This document shows positions 57,826 through 64,000 of a stretch of 64,000 nucleotides of DNA, one piece after another. The stretch comes from an uncultured Lachnospiraceae bacterium (lineage in GTDB: Bacteria; Bacillota; Clostridia; Lachnospirales; Lachnospiraceae). The translations under genes and the position numbers were made by a program. The DNA is taken from contig CAJUHJ010000015.1 in NCBI GenBank assembly GCA_910586355.1, forward strand, positions 1 through 64,000, written 5' to 3'. The notes beneath the pieces are model-generated. The model was not told where the DNA came from, made no database searches, and saw only the letters and a program-made list of their open reading frames with translations. The stretch's first letter is position 1; each line of letters begins with the position of its first letter.

Positions 57826-59703
57826 TTAAAAACATGCGGCTATCCGCTTTAAAATTACCCTTAGGTCTTCGTCTTTTTCGATACCTTCTGTACAATCAAA
57901 CAAAGGCTCCTCTTTTTTTAGCATATGGACTGCTGTTTTTTGTTCCGGCAGCTGTACCAAAGCAAGCACTATCAGCCCTGCGTCCAAAAATCCCCGAATA
58001 TGATGGGTTTTAGACGTCTGTATCGTATGAAACCCCATACGCAATAAATAACGTTCCATATAGTTCATGCGTTCCCTGATCCTGGCTCCTTCTGTAAACA
58101 AAATCAAACCTGCCTTCTGTCCCATGGCGTCTTCCCGTTCTTCCTTTGACACTTCTCTGCCATCTTCTTTCCATGCTTCATCCGAAATCGTACGGATTAC
58201 ATTACCACAGGCAGCCAATCCATTTGTCCTGCTGTCGATAAGCCTAACCGAACCTAACTCCCTGTTTTCGTTTTCACATACCGCAGCAATTGGCTTGGAA
58301 AGACAAATCTCGCATCTCGCCAGGCCATTTTTTGTTAAATGCTCCGTATGTCTGCGCTCTCCGGTATTGACGTCAATTTGATAATAAATTTTAGTTACAA
58401 CCGCGGGAATCTGTACAGTACCAATTCTGGCATGATAGCGCTTTCCCTGGCTCAGACGGTTCTCTGACATCCACAAAAGTTCTGCTTCTATCCGGTCTGT
58501 TGACGTTAAAACATCTTCATTTGTCAGAATATATCCTCTTCCAACATCCAGTTCTCTGTCAAGTTCGATTCCGGCTGCTTCACCTTTCTCTATGGCGTTT
58601 GTTTTTTGATTCAGACTGTATATTGCACTGACTGCGGCATGGCTTCCAGTCGGATATACAAAAACTTCATCTCCCACTTTTAAACTGCCAAAGACCACTT
58701 CTCCCTGAATCACACGTTTTGGCACAACCGCATCTTTCATCTGGCTGGATTTGCAGATTCTTTGTACCGGCATACAAAAATATTCCTCTGCTCTTTTGGT
58801 AATACTGCGTTCTTTTTTCAGCGTTTCTAATAAAGAATTTCCAGCATACCATGCCATTTTAGAAAACGGCTTTATCATATTTTCTCCGCCTTTTGCAGCA
58901 ATCGGCACAATAGTATAGGTACATTCTTTATATTCTTCCATCATCTGCCGTACTTCTTTTGCAATCTGGTTAAAAATTTTCTCATCATAAGATACCATGT
59001 CCATTTTATTGACTGCAAAAATCATTTCACGGATTCCCATAAAATAACAAATTCTGGTATGCCTTCTCGTCTGAGGCACAATTCCTTTATTCGCCGCCAG
59101 CGTTAGAATTGCCGTATCCGACTTTGACGCGGCGAAAGCCATATGATGCGTATATTCTTCATGTCCCGGAACATCCGCCATTAAAAATTTCTGGCCTTTC
59201 CATTCAAAAACGCTATAAGACACCCGAACAGTAATCCCCTGCCTTGCTTCTTCTTTTGTAGCGCCAGCAAGCAGAGCATAATCCACACTGCCGTCTTTTC
59301 TTAAATACTCTGAATCCTTACAGATGTCCTCCTGTTCTTTCCCGCTTTTTGTATCAAAGAGAATCCTGCCAATCAAAGTCGATTTTCCATCGTCTACTCC
59401 GCCGCAGGTAATCAGCCTGCGAACCTGCTGCCCGCTCCCGAACTGTTTTTGCAGCCGGAACAATTCCATATCACGTTCAAAAGAGTAACCCCTATCCTCC
59501 TCTTCTTCTTCCCAGTTCTCTTCTCTAAATGACAAGAGCGGTTTTTCTGGATATAAAGCCAATTCTGCTAAATCTCTGATATTTTCTTTGAGTTCTTCAT
59601 CCCATACCCAAAGAGAAGCTTCCCTCCCATAAGAAAACATCTCCCTGACCTGATACACCGCTTCCCGTTCTAAATTTCCTATTTTTTTTAATTGTGCCCC
59701 CAT
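57826..59703 (-). CDS. cysN: CysN-like sulfate adenylyltransferase GTPase with extra N-terminal and degenerate kinase-like C-terminal regions
   Basis: A 625-aa protein. The GTPase core (~95-310) shows P-loop CGGVDDGKST (100-109), the switch region GITVRVSYSVFEW, DVPGHEEYTHHMA and NKMDMV, matching CysN (ATP sulfurylase large subunit, which drives APS formation by GTP hydrolysis), and elongation-factor-like beta domains follow (~310-500). It carries about 94 extra N-terminal residues, and a C-terminal ~110 residues (GLILFTEGARIRERMNYMERYLLRMGF, LDAGLIVLAL) that look like the APS-kinase domain of CysNC proteins but lack its P-loop. CysD, the catalytic partner, is not in the window. ATG at 59703 has GGGAG 6 nt upstream. 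N- and C-terminal interpretation is tentative. Confidence 0.8.
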   Translation of the reverse strand: MGAQLKKIGNLEREAVYQVREMFSYGREASLWVWDEELKENIRDLAELALYPEKPLLSFREENWEEEEEDRGYSFERDMELFRLQKQFGSGQQVRRLITCGGVDDGKSTLIGRILFDTKSGKEQEDICKDSEYLRKDGSVDYALLAGATKEEARQGITVRVSYSVFEWKGQKFLMADVPGHEEYTHHMAFAASKSDTAILTLAANKGIVPQTRRHTRICYFMGIREMIFAVNKMDMVSYDEKIFNQIAKEVRQMMEEYKECTYTIVPIAAKGGENMIKPFSKMAWYAGNSLLETLKKERSITKRAEEYFCMPVQRICKSSQMKDAVVPKRVIQGEVVFGSLKVGDEVFVYPTGSHAAVSAIYSLNQKTNAIEKGEAAGIELDRELDVGRGYILTNEDVLTSTDRIEAELLWMSENRLSQGKRYHARIGTVQIPAVVTKIYYQIDVNTGERRHTEHLTKNGLARCEICLSKPIAAVCENENRELGSVRLIDSRTNGLAACGNVIRTISDEAWKEDGREVSKEEREDAMGQKAGLILFTEGARIRERMNYMERYLLRMGFHTIQTSKTHHIRGFLDAGLIVLALVQLPEQKTAVHMLKKEEPLFDCTEGIEKDEDLRVILKRIAACF

Positions 59704-59720
59704 ATCCTTCTCCCAAAAGA

Positions 59721-60161
59721 CTATTCCACATGTACGCTTGCTTCTTCAATATGGAATTTTACCTGGCTGCTTTCCTTTTTTACCAATCCCATCAAAATCT
59801 CCCATAAATTATGCACCTGCGTAATCAAACGCTGATTTGCTTCTACGCTGTATTCCAAAAGCGTATGCAGAGAAAACAAACGCACGCCGCGCGGCGGCAG
59901 GAATACATAATTTACAGTGTGAACCAAATCACCAGAAGTCTTAATCATTTCATAGGTAATCATACAAAATTCTTTCCCTCTGTAAGTACAGTGATACGAA
60001 ACATAACACTCATCTATCGTCCAGGTACGGTTCTCTTCCTCTACCGTATACTTCTCTTCGTTCCCTTCTGTCGTCTGTACTGTAAGACTCCAGTTTTGCT
60101 TTCCGTCTCTAGTATCCTGCTGCATAATTTTTAATGTTTGAATCAATTCTTCCAGCTGCAT
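59721..60161 (-). CDS. Uncharacterised protein paired with cysN
   Basis: A 146-aa soluble protein I do not recognise. Predicted as mixed: an N-terminal helix (MQLEELIQTLKIMQQD), a beta-rich middle (NWSLTVQTTEGNEEKYTVEEENRTWTIDEC split across strands; YVSYHCTYRGKEFCMITYEM), a loop LPPRGVRLFSLH and a closing helix. Only two cysteines, no signal peptide. GGAG lies 7 nt before the ATG at 60161; a longer frame from 60221 overlaps its promoter. It precedes cysN by 17 bp, so it may be a partner of that pathway. Confidence 0.7.
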   Translation of the reverse strand: MQLEELIQTLKIMQQDTRDGKQNWSLTVQTTEGNEEKYTVEEENRTWTIDECYVSYHCTYRGKEFCMITYEMIKTSGDLVHTVNYVFLPPRGVRLFSLHTLLEYSVEANQRLITQVHNLWEILMGLVKKESSQVKFHIEEASVHVE

Positions 60162-60195
60162 CCAATGTCTCCTTCTTTCTTTTTGCCAAAACGAT

Positions 60196-60238
60196 ATACT
60201 GCCTCTTCCAGTATAGCCCAAATTGCAATAAAATCCAA
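60196..60238 (-). promoter_or_regulatory. Promoter and overlapping dyad upstream of the cysN unit
   Basis: Minus-strand TTGGAT and TATACT (60210-60238) with a 17-nt spacer. The -10 is part of TATACTG-N7-CAGTATA (60196-60216), a perfect dyad that could be an operator or leader stem. Confidence 0.45.
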
Positions 60239-60248
60239 CATCAAAAAA

Positions 60249-60980
60249 TTAATTATGCTTCCATTTTCCATGTACGACAAAACGTTTTCCATTGGCAGAA
60301 CAGGTGGAAAGCGTAACAATACGGTCCTCCCGGCCTGCAGTTACATTTGTATCGTAAACACGCCTGGCCAGCATTTGCTCTACGAATTCGGCAAATAGTT
60401 CATCCGCTGCAAATCCAATCTGATAAACATCGTCGTCCGCCGCGGCTTCATACCATGCAAAAATTTCATAACGCAGCGTCTTCTCTGGCGTGTAAATCGT
60501 AAAATAGCGGTTCTCCTGAAAGTAATCTTCTTTTAAATTATAATTTTTCAGGCTGCCAAACATACTTTGATCTTTCATATTGTGCCCATAAATAATCGTA
60601 TGGGAATCTGTAAAGTCAGCGGAGCACAAAGCGTCTATAAAAATACTGCCTGCCGGATTTTTTTTCTTATCCGCCGTTTGGTAGAGATATTCTTCGTTGT
60701 CTTTTCCCTGCACAATGGGATAACTAATTTTATTGTTGTCAAAAAGAATCCATGCCACAATATCTTCATTTGTCTGATGCAGCAGATGAAAGTCTATTTT
60801 GACATCTTTTTTTTGGAATACAACCGCTTTTTGTTCTAATTTTTCATAGGAAGCAGCGCTTCTTTCCGATTCTTTCGAAATTTCTGTAATCTGATAAAAT
60901 GCGGTTAAAATCAAACAAATCCCCAAAAATGCCGAAACCCTTCGGATTTTAAAATTTACGGATACTGATTTCTTCATCAT
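60249..60980 (-). CDS. srtB: Class B-like sortase (second copy)
   Basis: A 243-aa membrane-anchored transpeptidase of normal class B length: one N-terminal TM (~14-32), catalytic His in IIYGHNM, Cys in TLSTC, Arg in NGKRFVVHGK. It shares the core of the sortase at 30161-31327 but lacks that protein's 120-residue cytoplasmic domain. Its start lies inside greA (32-bp overlap; ATG 60980 or the adjacent 60977). No sortase substrate is next to it, so it may be the general housekeeping enzyme. Confidence 0.92.
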   Translation of the reverse strand: MMKKSVSVNFKIRRVSAFLGICLILTAFYQITEISKESERSAASYEKLEQKAVVFQKKDVKIDFHLLHQTNEDIVAWILFDNNKISYPIVQGKDNEEYLYQTADKKKNPAGSIFIDALCSADFTDSHTIIYGHNMKDQSMFGSLKNYNLKEDYFQENRYFTIYTPEKTLRYEIFAWYEAAADDDVYQIGFAADELFAEFVEQMLARRVYDTNVTAGREDRIVTLSTCSANGKRFVVHGKWKHN

Positions 60981-61452
60981 TCACTTGTTTTCCAACGGAA
61001 ATTATTGTTACATCATAACTGTAATTTTCATTTACCTTCACATTCACACGATCCCCCGCTTTATGCCCAAATACAGCTTTTCCAAGCGGCGATTCTATAC
61101 TGATTAAACCTTTTAGTGAATTTCCGCGGACAGTTGTGACAAGCGTAAACGTTTCCGTCTCATCCTCTTCTTCAAAATACACTTCTACCGTATGGTTTAG
61201 TCCGGCTTCATCTTCTTTGGACTCGTCTGAAACAACTTTCGCCGTCTTAATCATCCTCTCCAAATACCGGATACGGCTTTCGTTTTGATTTTTATCTTTT
61301 TTGGCCGCATGATATTCAAAGTTTTCGCTCAAATCCCCATGTTCCCTGGCTTCTTTTACTGCTGCCAGCGCTTTTTTACGTACTACAAGTTTTCGGTATT
61401 CAATCTCTTCCTCCATCTTTGCAATATCCTGCTTCGTCAGTTCATCATACAT
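60949..61452 (-). CDS. greA: GreA/GreB-family transcription elongation factor
   Basis: A 167-aa factor that enters the RNA polymerase secondary channel and triggers transcript cleavage in backtracked complexes. An N-terminal coiled coil (~1-75) with the tip EHGDLSENFEYHAAKKDK carries the acidic Asp/Glu pair; the C-terminal FKBP-like domain (~85-165) includes SPLGKAVFGHKAGD. The ATG at 61452 is chosen because the longer frame passes through the terminator at 61485-61514, and GGAGG is 11 nt upstream. Overlaps sortase 2. Confidence 0.92.
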   Translation of the reverse strand: MYDELTKQDIAKMEEEIEYRKLVVRKKALAAVKEAREHGDLSENFEYHAAKKDKNQNESRIRYLERMIKTAKVVSDESKEDEAGLNHTVEVYFEEEDETETFTLVTTVRGNSLKGLISIESPLGKAVFGHKAGDRVNVKVNENYSYDVTIISVGKQVNDEEISIRKF

Positions 61453-61484
61453 TTCCTCTGGTTCCTCCTTTTCCATAGTAACAG

Positions 61485-61514
61485 AAAAACCACCTGCACG
61501 CCCTGCAAGTGGCT
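61485..61514 (-). terminator. Terminator after the glycosylase gene
   Basis: Minus-strand CCACTTGCA / TGCAGGTGG with a GGGCG loop and five T, directly after the stop of the deoxyinosine glycosylase. Confidence 0.8.
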
Positions 61515-61516
61515 GA

Positions 61517-62014
61517 TTACACACTTAAAATCTGCTTCCAGCTATCCTTCAAACGTTCCATCGTAAATGCTGCATTTGCCGGACTTGTGGACGGAAGGGA
61601 AATAATTTCCCTTCCAGTCACAGGTTCCACATATTTTTTATACAAATGTTCCGCCTTTTTTCCATTGGCATAAATAGCTTTTATATCTGTTTCTTTTAAA
61701 ATACGGCCAATATCATTGAGCTTTACATTCCGGATACTGCTGTCGCTAGAGCCCGTAATATCGCAGCTTTCAATGACATCCCAAAGCGCAATCTGATGTT
61801 TCTTTAAAAACGCCTTTTTATCGGCAACCGTATCCGGCTCGTCTTCCTGGTACAAGTCTGCAAGCAGTTTCCAGAAACGATTTTTGGGGTGTCCGTAATA
61901 AAACCCGATTTCTCTGGATTTCACCGAAGGAAAACTGCCTAAAATAAAAATACGTGAATCCAAATGATATGCAGGTCCAAATTCATGCGTCTGACGCGCC
62001 TCTTTCATCTTCAT
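61517..62014 (-). CDS. DNA-deoxyinosine glycosylase (uracil-DNA glycosylase superfamily, family 6-like)
   Basis: A 165-aa DNA repair enzyme that would remove hypoxanthine (and perhaps uracil) from deaminated DNA. Motif 1 FILGSFPSVKSRE and motif 2 SLPSTSPANA are those of the hypoxanthine-DNA glycosylase branch; WDVIESCDITGSSDSSI is the third conserved block. The start overlaps the uppP stop as ATGA (62014), so it is translationally coupled; a longer frame exists inside uppP. Confidence 0.88.
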   Translation of the reverse strand: MKMKEARQTHEFGPAYHLDSRIFILGSFPSVKSREIGFYYGHPKNRFWKLLADLYQEDEPDTVADKKAFLKKHQIALWDVIESCDITGSSDSSIRNVKLNDIGRILKETDIKAIYANGKKAEHLYKKYVEPVTGREIISLPSTSPANAAFTMERLKDSWKQILSV

Positions 62015-62826
62015 AGCGTAAAATAACAGAGTACCAAAATTCCTAATACAATCCGATACCATCCAAATACTTTAAAATCATGCTTTTTGATATATCCCAT
62101 CAAGAAACGAATCACTACAATGGATACCAAAAAAGCCGTTACCATTCCAATAATTAAAATCAAAAGTTCAGAAGAGGTAAATACAAATCCAAACTTTAGT
62201 ACTTTCATCAGGCTTGCGCCAAACATCACCGGAATCGCCAAAAAAAATGTAAATTCCGCTGCAGTCGCACGCGATACCCCAAGCAGAATTCCTCCAAGTA
62301 TGGTCGCGCCGGAACGGCTTGTTCCTGGAAATACTGCTGCAATCAACTGAAACATTCCAATCCAAAACGCTGCCGACCAGGTAATATCCTGGATGGTTTC
62401 CATTTTGGGGATTTTTTTCTTATTTTTACTTTCGATAATGATAAATGCAATTCCAAACAGAATCAAAGCAAACGCAATTACGATATAATTGTAGAACAAT
62501 TCCTCAATGACATCTCCAAACAAAATTTCTACGACCGCCGCCGGAATACAGGCCACTACAATTTTGAACCACATAATAAACGTATCCTGCCTGATATAAT
62601 TTTTCTCTTTTGTAGAAAACGGCCATATTTCGTTCCAAAACAACAGAACAACCGCTAAAATCGCTCCAAGCTGAATCACAACTTCAAACATACTAAAAAA
62701 CTGTTCCGATACATCCAGGCTGATAAATTCATTCAAAAGAATCAAATGACCCGTACTGCTGATGGGCAGCCATTCCGTAATCCCTTCTACAATTCCAAAA
62801 AATATCGCTTTTAATAATTCTAACAT
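62011..62826 (-). CDS. uppP: Undecaprenyl-diphosphatase UppP (copy 2)
   Basis: A 271-aa polytopic membrane phosphatase with GITEWLPISSTGHLILL and PGTSRSGATILGG, the two family motifs. It has the same role as the copy at 6952-7830 but is clearly diverged (TEWLPISSTG against TEFLPVSSSG). Start at 62826 with GGAGG 5 nt upstream. It is in folT-uppP-glycosylase, after folT by 55 bp. Two copies are common in clostridia and probably give redundancy or bacitracin tolerance. Confidence 0.94.
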   Translation of the reverse strand: MLELLKAIFFGIVEGITEWLPISSTGHLILLNEFISLDVSEQFFSMFEVVIQLGAILAVVLLFWNEIWPFSTKEKNYIRQDTFIMWFKIVVACIPAAVVEILFGDVIEELFYNYIVIAFALILFGIAFIIIESKNKKKIPKMETIQDITWSAAFWIGMFQLIAAVFPGTSRSGATILGGILLGVSRATAAEFTFFLAIPVMFGASLMKVLKFGFVFTSSELLILIIGMVTAFLVSIVVIRFLMGYIKKHDFKVFGWYRIVLGILVLCYFTL

Positions 62827-62881
62827 ACTGTCCTCCACAATGGAATCTACTGTCTATCTTATCGCTTTTTCTTCTGAAATA

Positions 62882-63385
62882 TTACTCAAAGCGCTTTAAA
62901 ACGGGCACGAGCTTTTTATCAATTAAGAAAATTGAAATCGTCTGCACCACTGACATTGCCGCCGTCTGATAAATTCTGGTAAAAAACAACGGCCAGTACG
63001 GACTGCCATATAAAAATGAAATCCAATACGTATTCAAAAACTGGCTGATTACTACCTGTACGACAAACACAGAAGCAAGAACTGTAAACACAGAAACTTT
63101 CTTCTTAAGCAGACAGCCGTATACGATACCCGTCAAACCTGCCGTCAATGTAAATCCGGGGAAATATGCCCCTACCGGAAACATCACTGCGCTTATTATA
63201 TCGCCGATTGCGCCTACACAAGCGCCTCCTATGGGGCCATAAAAAATAGCTGCCACTACGACCGGAACAAAACTGAACCCAATTTTTATATTCCATGTAT
63301 GTATGGAAAAACGAGCCAGTATGATTTCCATGGCAACTAAAATCCCGATGACAGAGACTGATTTCACATTCATCTTTGTATTCAT
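62882..63385 (-). CDS. folT: ECF transporter S component, folate family (FolT)
   Basis: A 167-aa integral membrane protein with about six helices that binds folate and pairs with a shared EcfAAT energy module. IDIISAVMFPVGAYFPGFTLTA-type segment (shown only in part) with GAYFPGFTLTAG is the FolT signature. Ribosome site AGGAGG stands 7 nt before the ATG. The THF riboswitch in its leader (63474-63571) agrees with folate as substrate. The EcfA/T genes are not here, so it uses a group II shared module. Confidence 0.94.
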   Translation of the reverse strand: MNTKMNVKSVSVIGILVAMEIILARFSIHTWNIKIGFSFVPVVVAAIFYGPIGGACVGAIGDIISAVMFPVGAYFPGFTLTAGLTGIVYGCLLKKKVSVFTVLASVFVVQVVISQFLNTYWISFLYGSPYWPLFFTRIYQTAAMSVVQTISIFLIDKKLVPVLKRFE

Positions 63386-63473
63386 AGTTTATCCTCCTTT
63401 CTACCGCAGCACGGATTTATATTGCCGATCATAAATCATGCCACTGACAGAAGGAAAATACTTCTATAATGCA

Positions 63474-63571
63474 GCAGCGGGATGCGAATCTGATACCGCA
63501 AGACTTGCTTTTCGTTTATATGACAACTCCCCGTTCATATAACACTTAACGCATCAGATCCTACTCTGCTT
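63474..63571 (-). promoter_or_regulatory. THF (tetrahydrofolate) riboswitch, folT leader
   Basis: The minus strand reads GAGTAGGATCTGATGCGTTAAGTG, here in parts: GAGTAGGAT near 63566, GCGTTAAGTG, CGGGGAGTTGTC, ACGAAAAGC, GCGGTATCAGATTC and GCATCCCGCTG. These are the conserved blocks of the class I THF aptamer with its P1 to P4 and pseudoknot. No downstream T run, so control is probably at translation initiation; about 90 nt separate aptamer and start. Confidence 0.93.
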
Positions 63572-63589
63572 TATTTTTCGACGGAAATT

Positions 63590-63618
63590 ATTGTATCATA
63601 ATCTTATAAGCCATGCAA
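63590..63618 (-). promoter_or_regulatory. Promoter of folT
   Basis: Minus-strand TTGCAT and TACAAT with a 17-nt spacer, ending about 20 nt before the riboswitch. Confidence 0.65.
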
Positions 63619-63658
63619 CCTATATTTTACATATAGAAACAACAATTCCAATCTGCTT

Positions 63659-64000
63659 TTACTTCATTACCCTGCTTGAAATATACTCGCCCATCTCATT
63701 TTTCGGGATTCCCATGACAACTGAAAGCTCTCCGTAGAGATTTTCTTCTGCCAAATGAAGATATTTCGCATCGCTGCTGGTTACTTTCTTGCCTTCGGCA
63801 AGCCTTGACTTTTTCCGAATGTACAGCGTCTTAATCATTCTAACCCACTCTTCGCAATTACAAGTGCGAATCGCATCCTTATAAATCTGTTCCCTGCTTT
63901 TTTCATCTTTGACCCAAAGAATATCAATTTCTTTTATTCTTCCAATCAATGCGTCCGCCTCTTTTTTCGTCAGAATCGGGCGCATTTTAACTTTTTGGCT
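63659..64000 (-). CDS. CarD/CdnL family RNA polymerase-binding regulator, 3' part
   Basis: The frame is open to the window edge: SQKVK precedes MRPILTKKEADALI, which matches the middle of CarD proteins, whose N-terminal RID/TRCF-like domain precedes such a VxMRPILT block. The visible helical C-terminal domain (EWVRMIKTLYIRKKSRLAEGKKVTSSD split here; LAEENLYGELSVVMGIPK) is complete. CarD stabilises open complexes with RNA polymerase. It is therefore truncated by the window and not a natural 108-aa gene. Confidence 0.88.
   Translation of the reverse strand, partial: SQKVKMRPILTKKEADALIGRIKEIDILWVKDEKSREQIYKDAIRTCNCEEWVRMIKTLYIRKKSRLAEGKKVTSSDAKYLHLAEENLYGELSVVMGIPKNEMGEYISSRVMK

Noticed and set aside
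61453..61524. N-terminal extension of greA to 61524
   Set aside because: It would translate through the terminator hairpin of the preceding gene; GreA homology begins at the later ATG.
63570..63658. Terminator after the CarD-family gene
   Set aside because: Only a weak CTATAT/ATATAG stem is seen without a T run, so I did not list it.
1..64000. tRNA, rRNA, CRISPR, insertion sequences, prophage
   Set aside because: No CCA-ended cloverleaf-like stretch, direct-repeat/spacer pattern, transposase or phage gene was seen in the intergenic DNA or coding frames.

Overview
The window looks like a gut Lachnospiraceae chromosome (Firmicutes, Clostridia; the mucin-degrading Ruminococcus torques/gnavus group is the nearest guess). 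Reasons: low-GC AT-rich intergenic DNA, strong AGGAGG-type ribosome sites, Rex redox control, formate-tetrahydrofolate ligase, a THF riboswitch in front of folT, class B-like sortases with a TPKTG substrate, a small Cys/Gly-rich 'chorion-like' protein, and very large secreted glycosidases with MBG/YDG, InlB-type and BspA-type modules. Almost every gene lies on the minus strand; only icd, an ABC-F gene, a LysR regulator and one candidate small RNA lie on the plus strand. I saw no rRNA, tRNA, CRISPR array, insertion sequence or phage gene.

Layout. (1) 1-8.7 kb: housekeeping operon tepA-like / uppP-ftsK-fhs-folD-(zinc ribbon/TPR membrane protein)-rlmH, ending in a terminator at the left edge. 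(2) 8.7-12.3 kb: yebC-metY-glgA. (3) 12.4-17.2 kb: rex-nnr-alr-mazF-CBS protein, a redox/NAD(P)HX repair/cell-wall/toxin operon; the mazF has no visible mazE. (4) 17.3-20.9 kb: Cys/Gly-rich mini-protein, then icd and an ABC-F ATPase overlapping by ATGA on the plus strand. (5) 20.9-45.0 kb: a 24-kb surface locus for host-glycan attack: a 2404-aa GH110-type alpha-galactosidase, a TPKTG-anchored BspA/LRR protein, a class B sortase with an extra cytoplasmic domain, a 2759-aa protein built from about 26 MBG-like repeats, and a 1729-aa GH20 hexosaminidase. (6) 45.1-55.7 kb: siroheme and sulfite locus: a hemC-cobA-hemD triple fusion, hemA, a siroheme sulfite reductase, an FAD disulfide/persulfide reductase with rhodanese domain, a divergent LysR regulator, hemL and a precorrin-2 dehydrogenase, the last two in an operon headed by a secreted protein of unknown role. 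hemB is not in the window. (7) 55.7-64 kb: candidate sRNA, a chemoreceptor, a CysN-like sulfate-adenylylation GTPase with a degenerate kinase-like tail, greA plus a second sortase, a deoxyinosine glycosylase, a second uppP, folT under a THF riboswitch, and the 3' part of a CarD-family gene cut by the window edge.

How they work together. The sulfur genes form a plausible assimilation route: sulfate activation (cysN-like), sulfite to sulfide (siroheme reductase, with its cofactor made by the hem/cob genes), persulfide handling (rhodanese-fused reductase) and sulfide fixation into homocysteine (metY). The surface locus would strip terminal alpha-galactose and beta-GlcNAc/GalNAc from mucin or blood-group glycans. 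Its three largest proteins lack a sortase signal and instead end in very Lys-rich domains of three different folds, which I read as a possible charge-based wall retention. The strongest candidates for something undescribed are this surface locus as a unit, the small RNA candidate at 55885-55984 with C-rich loops, the hairpin squeezed between the sulfite reductase and hemA, and the start-less Cys-rich open frame just before that hairpin.
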